Source of the DNA: Aeromicrobium flavum
GTDB lineage: Bacteria; Actinomycetota; Actinomycetes; Propionibacteriales; Nocardioidaceae
NCBI RefSeq assembly: GCF_007992115.1
Contig: NZ_BJZQ01000015.1
Coordinates: 24,399 to 88,398 of the forward strand
Direction: 5' to 3'
Length of the DNA: 64,000 nucleotides
The notes under the pieces are model-generated. The model was given only the letters and a program-made list of their open reading frames with translations, was not told the DNA's origin and ran no database searches. The position numbers and the translations under genes are program-made. Of this stretch, positions 25,119-35,977 are shown piece after piece; positions within the stretch are counted from its first letter, which is position 1, and every line of letters begins with the position of its first letter.

Positions 25119-26596
25119 GTTTGCTCGACCGCCTGCTCGGCCGGTTCACGATGTACCGGCTCGTCACCGTCGTGCTGCTGGCGCTGGCCGCGGTGGCGGT
25201 CGTGCAGTCCGCCCTGGGGGTGCTCGACTCGTCGGTGTTCGGCGTGCGCGCGCTGCTGACGACCCTCGTGGTCCTGGTCGCGACGTCCCTGCTGGTGAAC
25301 CTGGCGGTGGGCCGACTGGTGGGCGCGCGGCCGCACCTGGAGTCGTCGGCGGTGACGGCGCTGATCCTGTGGTTCCTGTACTGGCCCTCGGCCGATGCCG
25401 AGCAGCTGGCGTGGCTCGCCCTCGTGGCCGCGCTGGCGCAGGTCTCGAAGTACGCCATCGCCTGGCGGGGGCGCCACCTCGTGAACCCCGCCGCCGCGGG
25501 CGTGGTGCTGGCGGTGCTGGTCGGCTGGATCACGGACTGGCCCGTGCCCTTCACCGGCTGGTGGGTGGCCAGCGAGTCGTTGTTCTGGTTCGTCCTCGTG
25601 GGCGCCGTGCTCGTGCTGCACCGCACTCGCCGGCTCGCGGTGGGCGCCCTCTTCGCGGTCGTCGCGGTCGCCGTCACGGTGGGCTGGCAGGTCGGCACCG
25701 GCGTCGGGCTCGCCGACGCGGCGCGGTTCACGGCGTACTCCACGCCCATCGTCTTCTTCGGCGGCTTCATGCTGAGCGAGCCGCTGACGCTGCCGCCGCG
25801 GCGGGCGCAGCAGCTGGGCGTCGCGGTGCTCGCGGGGCTGCTCTTCACGTGGCCGCTGCTGACCTCGCGCCTGTTCGGGGAGCCGTGGACGTCCGAGCCG
25901 TTCACGAGCACCTACGAGCTGACGCTCGTCGTGACCGGACTCGTCGCGTTCGCGCTGCGCCAGGGGTCCCGCACCCTCGTCCTGCGCGAGCAGCGCAGCC
26001 GGGGCGGCGACGTCGTGGAGTACGTCTTCGACGCCGACCGGCCGCTGCGGTTCGCGCCCGGGCAGTACGTCGAGGTCGACGTGCCGCACCGCGGCACGGA
26101 CACCCGAGGACAGCGGCGGATGTTCAGCGCCGTGTCCGCGCCCGGGTCGGAGGTCGTGCTGGCCACCCGCCACCCCGAGCCCGGGTCCTCGTACAAGCGG
26201 GCGCTGGCCGCCCTCACGCCCGGCGACCGGGTGCGCGTGACGTCGGTGCACGGCGACTTCGTCTGGCCGGCCTCCGGCCCGGTGATCCTGGTCGGCGCCG
26301 GGATCGGCGTGACTCCGTTCCTGAGCCAGCTGGCCGCCCACCGCGACCGCGACGTCGTGGTCGTCGTCGGCGAGCGCGACGACCAACCCTACGTGGCCGA
26401 GCTCGAGTCCTCGGGGGCGCGCGTGGTCCGGCTGCCCGTCGAGCAGGTGCGGGGCGACGTCCTCGCCGAGCTCGTGCCCGACCTCGACCGCCGCACGGCC
26501 CTCGTCTCGGGACGGCCCGTCTTCGTCGACACCGTCGCACGCAGCCTGCGCGGCCGGGTCCGCCGCACCAGGCGCGACCACTTCCTCGGCTACTGA
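25115..26596 (+). CDS. RnfD/NqrB-like membrane protein fused to an FAD/NAD(P)H reductase
   Basis: A 493-residue fusion. Residues 1-285 hold eight to nine membrane helices and resemble RnfD/NqrB; WRGRHLVNPAAAGVVL is the typical loop of that family. Residues 290-493 form a ferredoxin-reductase-like module with an FAD motif (FAPGQYVEVDV, RMFSAVSAP) and an NAD(P)-binding region (VILVGAGIGVTPFLSQL). The likely job is to take electrons from cytoplasmic NAD(P)H, pass them across the membrane, and deliver them to the FMN lipoprotein. The final electron acceptor is unknown. Confidence 0.9.
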   Translation: MSLLDRLLGRFTMYRLVTVVLLALAAVAVVQSALGVLDSSVFGVRALLTTLVVLVATSLLVNLAVGRLVGARPHLESSAVTALILWFLYWPSADAEQLAWLALVAALAQVSKYAIAWRGRHLVNPAAAGVVLAVLVGWITDWPVPFTGWWVASESLFWFVLVGAVLVLHRTRRLAVGALFAVVAVAVTVGWQVGTGVGLADAARFTAYSTPIVFFGGFMLSEPLTLPPRRAQQLGVAVLAGLLFTWPLLTSRLFGEPWTSEPFTSTYELTLVVTGLVAFALRQGSRTLVLREQRSRGGDVVEYVFDADRPLRFAPGQYVEVDVPHRGTDTRGQRRMFSAVSAPGSEVVLATRHPEPGSSYKRALAALTPGDRVRVTSVHGDFVWPASGPVILVGAGIGVTPFLSQLAAHRDRDVVVVVGERDDQPYVAELESSGARVVRLPVEQVRGDVLAELVPDLDRRTALVSGRPVFVDTVARSLRGRVRRTRRDHFLGY

Positions 26597-26636
26597 CCGG
26601 GTTGCCGTGGCGGGGGCGGCGGAGGACTCTCGGAGG

Positions 26637-27029
26637 ATGAGGATCACCGCGACCGTCCGACAGGAGTCCACCCGCCGCGACGTCGCGGTCGAGACCGACG
26701 GGCGCCGGACCGACCTCGCGCTGCCGGCCGTCAACGGCGGCGAGCTGCTGGCGTCGGCCCTGGCCACGTGCTTCGTCAACGACCTGTTCCGCGAGGCGCC
26801 GGCCCACGACGTGACGGTGGACGCGGTCCGCGTGACGGTCGAGGCGCAGTTCGGTGGCCGGGGCGAGCCGGCGCGTGCGCTGTCGTACTCCGTCCACGTG
26901 GAGTCCGGAGATGATCCGGTTCGCGTCGCCGCTCTGGTCCGCGCGACCGACGCGGTCGCCGAGGTCCACAACACGCTGCGGCCAGCCCTGCCCGTCACGC
27001 TGACCGACGTGCGGATCGGCTCCGCCTGA
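26637..27029 (+). CDS. OsmC family protein
   Basis: A 130-residue protein. ELLASALATCFVNDLF holds the redox-active Cys of OsmC/Ohr-like proteins; the first Cys of the peroxidase pair is clear, the second is not obvious. The family includes peroxide-reducing enzymes and proteins of unknown function. I chose the ATG at 26637, with GGAGG just upstream, over a GTG ten codons earlier. Confidence 0.82.
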   Translation: MRITATVRQESTRRDVAVETDGRRTDLALPAVNGGELLASALATCFVNDLFREAPAHDVTVDAVRVTVEAQFGGRGEPARALSYSVHVESGDDPVRVAALVRATDAVAEVHNTLRPALPVTLTDVRIGSA

Positions 27030-27084
27030 GCCGATCGCGGTGCCACCGGGCACAATGGTTACCCACGAGTACCGAGGAGGCCGC

Positions 27085-28335
27085 GTGCGGATCGCACTGT
27101 TGTCGTACCGCAGCAAGCAGCACAGCGGCGGACAGGGCGTCTACGTGCGCAACCTCAGCGCCGGGCTCGCCGACCTCGGGCACGAGGTCACGATCTTCTC
27201 GGGCCAGCCGTACCCCGAGGACCTTCACCCGGGCGTGCGCCTCGAGAAGGTGCCGAGCCTCGACCTCTACCGCGACGACGACCCGTTCCGCACGCCGAGG
27301 CTGCGCGAGTTCCGCGACTGGATCGACGTGCTCGAGTACCTGCAGATGGTCACCGCGGCCTTCCCCGAGCCCCTCACGTTCAGCCTGCGCGCCCGCCGCC
27401 TCGACCTCTCGGGCTTCGACGTCGTGCACGACAACCAGTCGCTCGGGTTCGGCCTGCTGTCGATCAATGCGCGGCAGCCGTTCCTGGCCACGATCCACCA
27501 CCCGATCAGTCGCGACCGCGCCCTCGACATCGCCGCCGCCCCGCTGCGCAAGCAGTTCACGACCCGCCGCTGGTACGCCTTCGTCCGGATGCAGGCGTTC
27601 GTCGCCCGCCGGATCCGCACGATCCTGGGCGTCTCCTCGGCCTCGGCGGCCGACACCGTCGCGGACTTCCGGCTCGAGCCGGAGCAGATGACCGTCGTGC
27701 CGCTCGGCGTCGACACCGACCTGTTCAGCCCCTCCGACGCGCGGGTGCCCGGGCGGCTCGTCGTGGTCGCCAGCGCCGACTCGCCGCTCAAGGGCCTGTC
27801 CCACTTCCTCGACGCCGCGGCCAAGCTCAGCACCGACCGCGACATCGACGTCCAGCTCGTGTCCAACCTCGACCCCGACGGCCCGGCGCACCAGCGCATC
27901 CACCACGGCGACCTCGCCGGCATCGTCACGGTGCACAGCGGGATCTCCGACGAGGAGCTGGCCGCGCTGATCTCGTCCGCCCAGGTGATGGTCGTGCCGT
28001 CGCTGTACGAGGGCTTCAGCCTTCCGGCGGTCGAGGCGATGTCGTGCGGCACGCCGCTGGTGGCCAGCGCCGCCGGTGCCCTGCCCGAGGTCGTCGGCGA
28101 CGCGGGCGTGCTGGTCGAGCCCGGCGACGTCGAGCAGCTCGTCACCGAGGTCGGCCGGCTGCTCGACGACCCCGACGAGCGCGACCGGCTGTCGGCGGTC
28201 GCCCGCGAGCGCGCCCTCACCCGCTTCAGTTGGATCGCCGTGGCCCGAGCCACCGCGCAGACGTATGAGAAGGTGATCGGCGATCACCGTGCTCGCCCGT
28301 CACGGGACGGAAGGAACCCCCATGCTGACCGTTGA
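27085..28335 (+). CDS. Glycosyltransferase family 4 (GT-B fold)
   Basis: A 416-residue retaining glycosyltransferase. The N-terminal acceptor domain starts LLSYRSKQHSGGQGVYVRNL, with the Gly-rich loop of GT4 enzymes; the C-terminal donor domain has VPSLYEGFSLPAVEAMSCG, the E-x7-E motif. It is cytoplasmic and uses a nucleotide sugar. GAGGAGG four bases before the GTG at 27085 decides the start. Its last 14 bases overlap the next gene, so the two are coupled. The sugar and acceptor are unknown. Confidence 0.9.
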   Translation: MRIALLSYRSKQHSGGQGVYVRNLSAGLADLGHEVTIFSGQPYPEDLHPGVRLEKVPSLDLYRDDDPFRTPRLREFRDWIDVLEYLQMVTAAFPEPLTFSLRARRLDLSGFDVVHDNQSLGFGLLSINARQPFLATIHHPISRDRALDIAAAPLRKQFTTRRWYAFVRMQAFVARRIRTILGVSSASAADTVADFRLEPEQMTVVPLGVDTDLFSPSDARVPGRLVVVASADSPLKGLSHFLDAAAKLSTDRDIDVQLVSNLDPDGPAHQRIHHGDLAGIVTVHSGISDEELAALISSAQVMVVPSLYEGFSLPAVEAMSCGTPLVASAAGALPEVVGDAGVLVEPGDVEQLVTEVGRLLDDPDERDRLSAVARERALTRFSWIAVARATAQTYEKVIGDHRARPSRDGRNPHADR

Positions 28336-29035
28336 TTTCGACCGCCTCCGGGTGGGGCGCGGCACCCGATTCATCGACGTGGGCGCCGGCGCCGGCCGCC
28401 ACTCGTACGAGGCGCTGCGCCGCGGAGCCCACGTCACCGCGTTCGACCTCGACGAGGTCGAGCTCAAGGGCGTCGAGGACATGTTCGGCGCGATGGCCCT
28501 CGAGGGTGAGGTCCCGCCGGGCGGCAGCGGCCAGGTCAAGGTGGGCAACATCCTCGAGATGCCGTACGAGGACGGGTCGTTCGACGTCGTCCTGGCCTCG
28601 GAGATCCTCGAGCACGTGCCCGAGGACGTCCAGGCGATCAGCGAGCTCGAGCGCATCCTGGCGCCCGGTGGCGTCCTGGCCGTCACGGTGCCGCGCTGGA
28701 TGCCCGAGGCCGTCTGCTGGAAGCTCTCGGACGAGTACCACGCCAACGAGGGCGGCCACATCCGGATCTACAAAGCCGACGAGCTGCGCGCCAAGCTCGA
28801 GGCGACGGGCCTGCGGTTCACGCACCAGCACCACGCCCACGCCCTGCACGCGCCGTACTGGTGGATCAAGTGCGCCGTCGGCGTCGACCGCGACCAGCAC
28901 CCGCTCGTGCGCGGCTACCACCAGCTGCTGGTCTGGGACATGATGAAGGCGCCCCGCACCACCCGCTGGGCCGAGAAGGCGCTGAACCCGGTGCTCGGCA
29001 AGAGCGTCGCGCTGTACTTCCAGAAGCCGTTCTGA
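28322..29035 (+). CDS. Class I SAM-dependent methyltransferase
   Basis: A 237-residue methyltransferase. Motif I is FIDVGAGAGRHSYEAL near residues 16-29, the acidic residue is in VTAFDLDEVEL, and MPYEDGSFDVVLASEILEHVPED is the post-I to motif III region. GGAAGGA precedes the ATG at 28322. Coupling to the GT4 gene suggests that both modify the same saccharide or lipid-linked sugar. Confidence 0.88.
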   Translation: MLTVDFDRLRVGRGTRFIDVGAGAGRHSYEALRRGAHVTAFDLDEVELKGVEDMFGAMALEGEVPPGGSGQVKVGNILEMPYEDGSFDVVLASEILEHVPEDVQAISELERILAPGGVLAVTVPRWMPEAVCWKLSDEYHANEGGHIRIYKADELRAKLEATGLRFTHQHHAHALHAPYWWIKCAVGVDRDQHPLVRGYHQLLVWDMMKAPRTTRWAEKALNPVLGKSVALYFQKPF

Positions 29036-29062
29036 TGCGGCGCGCCCCGGCCCTCCCTTCCC

Positions 29063-29121
29063 ACTTTTGGAACTCGATTCACCTCGCTGAGCGCTTTCGA
29101 CGTGGATCCCGTTCCAAAAGT
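29063..29121. repeat. Inverted repeat in the glycosyl cassette
   Basis: ACTTTTGGAAC (29063-29073) is repeated in inverse at 29111-29121, with 37 bases between. The arms are strikingly AT-rich for this sequence. The right arm ends 17 bases before the GTG of the next gene, so folding could limit its translation or end the upstream transcript. Confidence 0.75.
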
Positions 29122-29138
29122 CGCGTGAGGGACGCCGC

Positions 29139-30119
29139 GTGACCCCCACCGAGGCGCAGCAGACCGGCAAGTGGATCGCGTCCGTCCAGCTCTCGACGGG
29201 CGCGATCCCGTGGTTCGAGGGCGGTCACCTCGACCCGTGGGACCACGTGCAGGCGGCGATGGGCCTGGCCACGGCCGGTTTCGTCGACGAGGCCGTGGCC
29301 GCGTACGACTGGCTGCGGCACGCGCAGCGGCCTGACGGCTCCTGGGGGCGCAAGTACTGGCCCGGCACCGACGACGACGGCGTCGAGGAGCCCGAGACCG
29401 ACGCCAACTACTGCGCGTACCTGGCCACCGGCCTGTGGCACCTCGAGCTGCTCGGGGTCGACACGCGGCCGTTCTTCGAGACCCTCGAGCGGGCGATCGA
29501 CGTCGTGCTCGAGCTGCAGGTCGGCGACGGCCCGATCGCCTGGGCCCGCGGCGTCGACGGCAAGGTCGCGGGCGAGTGCCTCGTCACCGGCAACTCCAGC
29601 ATTGCGTTCAGCCTGCGCTGCGCCGCGCGGCTGGCCGAGCGGTGGGGTCACCCGCGCCCGCACTGGGAGCACGCCGCCGATGCGATCGCCGCAGCGCTCG
29701 CGCAGCGGCCCGAGCTCTTCACGCCCAAGCCGCGCTTCTCGATGGACTGGTACTACCCGGTGATGACCGGCGTCCTCGACGGCGACGCCGCCGCCGCGCG
29801 CCTGGACGAGCGCTGGGACGAGTTCGTCGTGCCCGGGTTCGGCACGCGCTGCGTCACGGTCAACCCCTGGGTCACCGGCGGCGAGACGCTCGAGCTCGTC
29901 CTGGCGTTGGTGCGGGCCGGCCGCACCGAGGCCGCCGCCGCGCTCTACGCCGACATCCAGCACCTGCGCGACCCGGACGGCGCCTGGTGGACCGGTCTGG
30001 TCTACAACGACGACAAGCGCTGGCCGGTCGAGCAGTCCACCTGGACCGCCGGCACGGCCCTGCTCGCGCACGACGCCCTCACCGGCACCACCCCGGCCGC
30101 CGGGTTCATGGGGCGCTGA
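29139..30119 (+). CDS. Prenyltransferase/squalene-cyclase-like alpha/alpha-toroid protein
   Basis: A 326-residue cytoplasmic protein with no signal or membrane segment. It has repeated helix pairs of the squalene-cyclase/prenyltransferase toroid: IASVQLSTGAIPWFEGG, LRHAQRPDGSWGRKY and IQHLRDPDGAWWTG each resemble QW-type repeats. The acid motif of true cyclases is not seen, so it may bind rather than cyclise a lipid or sugar. It follows the glycosyltransferase-methyltransferase pair on the same strand and ends seven bases from the convergent dehydrogenase. Confidence 0.78.
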   Translation: MTPTEAQQTGKWIASVQLSTGAIPWFEGGHLDPWDHVQAAMGLATAGFVDEAVAAYDWLRHAQRPDGSWGRKYWPGTDDDGVEEPETDANYCAYLATGLWHLELLGVDTRPFFETLERAIDVVLELQVGDGPIAWARGVDGKVAGECLVTGNSSIAFSLRCAARLAERWGHPRPHWEHAADAIAAALAQRPELFTPKPRFSMDWYYPVMTGVLDGDAAAARLDERWDEFVVPGFGTRCVTVNPWVTGGETLELVLALVRAGRTEAAAALYADIQHLRDPDGAWWTGLVYNDDKRWPVEQSTWTAGTALLAHDALTGTTPAAGFMGR

Positions 30120-30126
30120 CGGAACC

Positions 30127-31275
30127 TCACCGCGACGGATCGATGAGGATCTTCGCGTGGCGCTCGGGGTCGGCGAGGTCGTCGAAGGCCTGGGCGACGC
30201 CGTCGAGGCCGACGGTGCCGGTGTGCAAGGGGCTGGGGTCGACGCGGCCGTCGGCGATCATCTCGAGGGTCTCGTGGAACTCGTACGGCTGGTAGCAGAA
30301 CACGAAGCGCAGATCGAGCTCCTTGTTGACCGCCATCGTGGGCCGGAAGGTGTCCGGCTCCATGCAGACGCCGACGACGATGATCCGCGAGCGGATGGGT
30401 GCGTGGGTGACGAGGTCCTCGATGACGCCGGGCACGCCGACGCACTCGAACACGACCGGGCCGCGCGGCGTCTGGCCCGCGCGCTCGGCCGCCTTCATCA
30501 CGCGCTTCCACGGCACGCCGCGCACGCGCCGCAGCATCCGCATCGCGTCGATCCCCTGACCGAAGTAGTCGGGCGCGGAGCTCACGTGGGTCGCCGGGAG
30601 CGGGTAGGCCTCCCACGGCGACTGGACGGCCGGATCGACCACGACGTCGGCGCCGCACCGCTGGGCCAGGGCGCGCCGGCCGGGCGAGTAGTCGCTCGCC
30701 ACGACGGTCCGCACCCCGGCGGCCTTGAGCATCAGGATCACGGCGAGGCCGATCGGTCCGCAGCCGATCACGAGCGCGACCTCGCGCCGGCGGATCTCGC
30801 TGCGGTTCACCGCGTGATGGGCCACGGCCAGCGGCTCGGTCAGCGCGACCTGGTCGGGATCGGCGCCGTGCGGCACCTCGAAGGTCATCGCCTCCTGGAC
30901 GATCACGTACTCGGCGTACCCGCCGGGCGCCTGCTCGGACAGTCCGGTCATGTCGACCTGGCCGTCGCGCTGGAGGACGGGCAGCGCCACCACCGGCGTG
31001 CCGACGGGCCACCGCTTGCGGCACTTCGGCCCGTAGGCCACCACCGTGCCGGTGAACTCGTGCCCCATCACGACGTGGTGGGCGCGCCGCATGAAGCGGT
31101 CGTAGTCGACCTCGGCCGCGACGTCGGCGCTCGCGTCGGCGTGCACGCGGGCGTGGAGGTCCGACCCGCAGATCCCCGACCGCGTCACCGCCACGAGCAG
31201 CTGGCCGGGACCGGGCTCGGGGGTGGGCAGGTCGACGACCGTCAGCTCGCCCTCGTGGACGCTGACCGCCCTCAT
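30127..31275 (-). CDS. Zinc-dependent alcohol dehydrogenase family (MDR) protein
   Basis: A 382-residue medium-chain dehydrogenase. The catalytic-zinc motifs are SGICGSDLHARV and VVMGHEFTGTVV; the structural-zinc cysteine cluster is absent, with only a lone Cys in PKCRKRWP. VALVIGCGPIGLAVILMLKAAG is the NAD(P) motif. It oxidises or reduces an alcohol/aldehyde pair; the substrate is unknown. Its ATG overlaps the stop of the monooxygenase upstream, so they form a two-gene operon. Confidence 0.88.
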   Translation of the reverse strand: MRAVSVHEGELTVVDLPTPEPGPGQLLVAVTRSGICGSDLHARVHADASADVAAEVDYDRFMRRAHHVVMGHEFTGTVVAYGPKCRKRWPVGTPVVALPVLQRDGQVDMTGLSEQAPGGYAEYVIVQEAMTFEVPHGADPDQVALTEPLAVAHHAVNRSEIRRREVALVIGCGPIGLAVILMLKAAGVRTVVASDYSPGRRALAQRCGADVVVDPAVQSPWEAYPLPATHVSSAPDYFGQGIDAMRMLRRVRGVPWKRVMKAAERAGQTPRGPVVFECVGVPGVIEDLVTHAPIRSRIIVVGVCMEPDTFRPTMAVNKELDLRFVFCYQPYEFHETLEMIADGRVDPSPLHTGTVGLDGVAQAFDDLADPERHAKILIDPSR

Positions 31276-32744
31276 GCGCCGACCTCCGTACGCGCGGACG
31301 CGGTGGTCCACTCCAGCCCCTCGTCGAGGTCGGCCCGGTTGGTCGACCACGAGTCGACGAGGAAGTTCTGCTGGAACGACCAGGGGTACGAGCTCGTGGC
31401 CCGCGGCATGAGGTGCGCGCCGCGCTGCAGGTAGCCCGACTGCATGTCCATGAGCGGCGTCGACTCCGACGAGCCCGGGAACACCGGCACGACCGAGGTG
31501 GCGCCGGAGTCGGCGAGGCGCCGCAGGACCCGCGCGACGAGGCGGGAGGTCAGGTCCGAGCGCATCGTCCACGACAGGTTGATGTAGCCGACGCAGAACG
31601 CGAGGTTCGGCAGCCCGGTCAGCATCGCGCCGTGGAACGCGAACGACTCGGCCGGGTCACGGGGCTCGCCGTCGACGGTCAGGCGCGCGCCGCCGAGGAT
31701 CTTGATGGACAGGCCCGTCGCGGTCACGACGACGTCGGCCGGCACGACGGTGCCGTCCTCGAGCCGGATGCCGTCCTCGACGAAGCGCTCGATGCGGCCC
31801 GTCACCACCGAGGCGTCGCCGGCCTTGATCGACGCGAAGATGTCGCCCTTCGGCGTGACGCACAGCCGCTGGTCCCACGGGTCGTACGGCGGGTTGAAGT
31901 GCTGCTCGGCGATCTCGGCGGAGCCGGTGCCGTGGGCGACGCCCTTCAGCAGCACCTTGCGCATGGTGCGCGGCGCGCGCTGGCAGGCCTGGAACAGCGC
32001 CCACTGCAGCAGCATGTTCTTGCTGCGGATCACCTGGTGCGCCACCTTCGGGGGAGCGACCTTGCGCACCACGTCGGCGATCGGGTCGCCCTTGGGCTGC
32101 GCCAGCAGGTAGCTCGGCGTGCGCTGCAGCATCGTGACGTGACTCGCCGTGCTGGCCATCGCGGGGACGATCGTCACGGCCGTCGCTCCGCTGCCGATGA
32201 CGACCACGCGCTTCCCGGCGAAGTCGAGGTCCTCGGGCCAGAACTGCGGGTGCACGACGGTGCCGCCGAAGTCCTCCAGCCCCACGAAGCCGGGGTCGTA
32301 GGGCTGGTCGTAGTCGTAGTAGCCGGTGCAGGCGACCAGGAACCGCGTCGTCCAGGTCTCGGGTCCGTCGGGTCCGTCGACCTCGACGGTCCAGCGGCCC
32401 TCGTCGGACGACCAGTCCGCCCCCTCCACGCGGCGCCCGAAGCTGATGTGGCGGTCGATGCCCGCCTCGCGCGCGGTGTCCTCGAGGTACTGCAGGATCT
32501 GGGCGCCGTCGACGATCGCGTCCTTGCCGCGCCAGGGCCGGAACGGGAACGCGAGGGTGAAGAAGTCGGAGTCGGAGCGGACGCCGGGGTAGCGGAAGAG
32601 GTCCCAGGTCCCGCCGATCCGCTCGCGCCGCTCGACCACCGCGTAGGTCAGGTCGGGGCACGCCTCCTGGATCCGGTAGGCCATGTTGATGCCGGAGAGG
32701 CCGGCTCCGACGATCAGGACGTCGACGTCACGCTGCGTGGTCAT
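31272..32744 (-). CDS. Flavin-containing Baeyer-Villiger monooxygenase (EthA-like)
   Basis: A 490-residue class B flavoprotein monooxygenase. The first Rossmann motif is VLIVGAGLSGINMAYRI and the second VVVIGSGATAVTIVPAMA. FGGTVVHPQFWP matches the Baeyer-Villiger fingerprint F-x-G-x3-H-x3-W between them. These enzymes insert oxygen next to a ketone using NADPH and O2; EthA relatives also S-oxidise thioamides. The neighbouring dehydrogenase could supply ketone substrates from secondary alcohols (inference). Confidence 0.92.
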   Translation of the reverse strand: MTTQRDVDVLIVGAGLSGINMAYRIQEACPDLTYAVVERRERIGGTWDLFRYPGVRSDSDFFTLAFPFRPWRGKDAIVDGAQILQYLEDTAREAGIDRHISFGRRVEGADWSSDEGRWTVEVDGPDGPETWTTRFLVACTGYYDYDQPYDPGFVGLEDFGGTVVHPQFWPEDLDFAGKRVVVIGSGATAVTIVPAMASTASHVTMLQRTPSYLLAQPKGDPIADVVRKVAPPKVAHQVIRSKNMLLQWALFQACQRAPRTMRKVLLKGVAHGTGSAEIAEQHFNPPYDPWDQRLCVTPKGDIFASIKAGDASVVTGRIERFVEDGIRLEDGTVVPADVVVTATGLSIKILGGARLTVDGEPRDPAESFAFHGAMLTGLPNLAFCVGYINLSWTMRSDLTSRLVARVLRRLADSGATSVVPVFPGSSESTPLMDMQSGYLQRGAHLMPRATSSYPWSFQQNFLVDSWSTNRADLDEGLEWTTASARTEVGA

Positions 32745-32797
32745 GCCCTGATTGTGGCGTGTGTCACGTCCGCTGTGGGTGAGGTGGTGCCGGAACG

Positions 32798-35077
<2,280 letters not shown>

Positions 35078-35124
35078 GCGATTCGGCTCGCTCCGGGGGC
35101 CGCCGACCGCGACACCCCCATATA

Positions 35125-35140
35125 TGCCTAGGGTTAGGCA
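35125..35140. promoter_or_regulatory. Operator-like palindrome upstream of the PTS operon
   Basis: TGCCTA-GGGT-TAGGCA is a perfect inverted repeat with 6-base arms. It directly follows a TATATG that could be a -10 box, and lies 67 bases before the IIA gene, where a repressor would be expected. No regulator gene is adjacent. Confidence 0.5.
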
Positions 35141-35206
35141 AAAGAACCGATCGGCGCGGTACGCTCCGAACAACCGCCCCGCGGCGGCGACACCAGGGGG
35201 CGACCC

Positions 35207-35671
35207 GTGACACTTTCCGATGAGCTCAGCACCGACGCGATCGCCGTGCGTGCGCCGGCGACCGACTGGCGGGACGCGGTCCGCCGGGCCGGCGCCCTCC
35301 TCACCGCCGTCGGCGTCGCGACCGACGACTACACCGACGAGATGATCGCCACCGTCGAGAAGCTCGGACCGTACATCGTCCTGGCTCCCGGTGTCGCGCT
35401 GGCGCACTCACGCCCCTCGCCCGCCGTCCAGCGGGCCGGCATCTCCTGGCTCCAGCTGGCCGAGCCGGTCGAGTTCGGGCACGAGAAGAACGACCCGGTC
35501 TGGCTCGTCGTGGCGCTGGCCGCCCTCGACCACGACGGTCACCTCGGCCTCATGTCGTCGCTGGCCGCCGTGCTCGGCGACACCGACCTGCTCGCCACGC
35601 TCCGCGAGGCCGACTCGCCCGAGCGTGTCCTCGAACTGCTGTCACCAACCAACGAAGGGTCGTCGTCATGA
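35207..35671 (+). CDS. ulaC: PTS IIA component, ascorbate/mannitol type
   Basis: A 154-residue PTS IIA protein of the mannitol/fructose superfamily. VALAHSRPS contains the phosphorylated histidine (His67). It takes phosphate from HPr and passes it to the IIB protein encoded next, whose ATG overlaps its stop. The start is the GTG at 35207. With the UlaA-type channel downstream, L-ascorbate or a related acid sugar is the likely substrate, but the lactonase and epimerase genes of an ascorbate pathway are not present here. Confidence 0.87.
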   Translation: MTLSDELSTDAIAVRAPATDWRDAVRRAGALLTAVGVATDDYTDEMIATVEKLGPYIVLAPGVALAHSRPSPAVQRAGISWLQLAEPVEFGHEKNDPVWLVVALAALDHDGHLGLMSSLAAVLGDTDLLATLREADSPERVLELLSPTNEGSSS

Positions 35672-35946
35672 AGATCGTCGCCGTGTGCGGAATGGGCATC
35701 GGGACCTCCGTGCTGCTCAAGATGAACGCCGAGAAGGTCCTGCGGACCCTCGGCAAGGACCAGGACGTCGACGTCGAGGCCGCCGACATCGGCACCGCGA
35801 AGGGCGCCGCCCGCACCGCCGACATCGTGCTGACCTCGGCCGACCTGGCCGACGAGATCGGCGAGGTGCCGGCCAAGGTCGTCATCATCGACAACTTCAC
35901 CGACGTCGGCGAGATCGCCGAGAAGCTGACCCCGCTCGTCTCCTGA
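35668..35946 (+). CDS. ulaB: PTS IIB component, ascorbate type
   Basis: A 92-residue protein with the IIB phosphate loop at its N-terminus (VCGMGIGTS, phosphorylated Cys7). Its length is normal for free-standing UlaB. It is coupled to the IIA gene by ATGA and sits 31 bases before the IIC gene. Confidence 0.9.
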   Translation: MKIVAVCGMGIGTSVLLKMNAEKVLRTLGKDQDVDVEAADIGTAKGAARTADIVLTSADLADEIGEVPAKVVIIDNFTDVGEIAEKLTPLVS

Positions 35947-35977
35947 CGCGCGGATCGGAACCAAGGGAGTAGGACAC

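Noticed and set aside
29139..30119. Second transcobalamin-like B12 binder
   Set aside because: It shares the toroid fold but has no signal peptide, riboswitch or DUF4430 partner, and sits in a sugar-modifying cassette.
35125..35140. Iron box upstream of the PTS genes
   Set aside because: GGTTAGGC-like bases are present, but the symmetry is TGCCTA/TAGGCA with a 4-base centre, which does not fit the DtxR/IdeR 19-mer.
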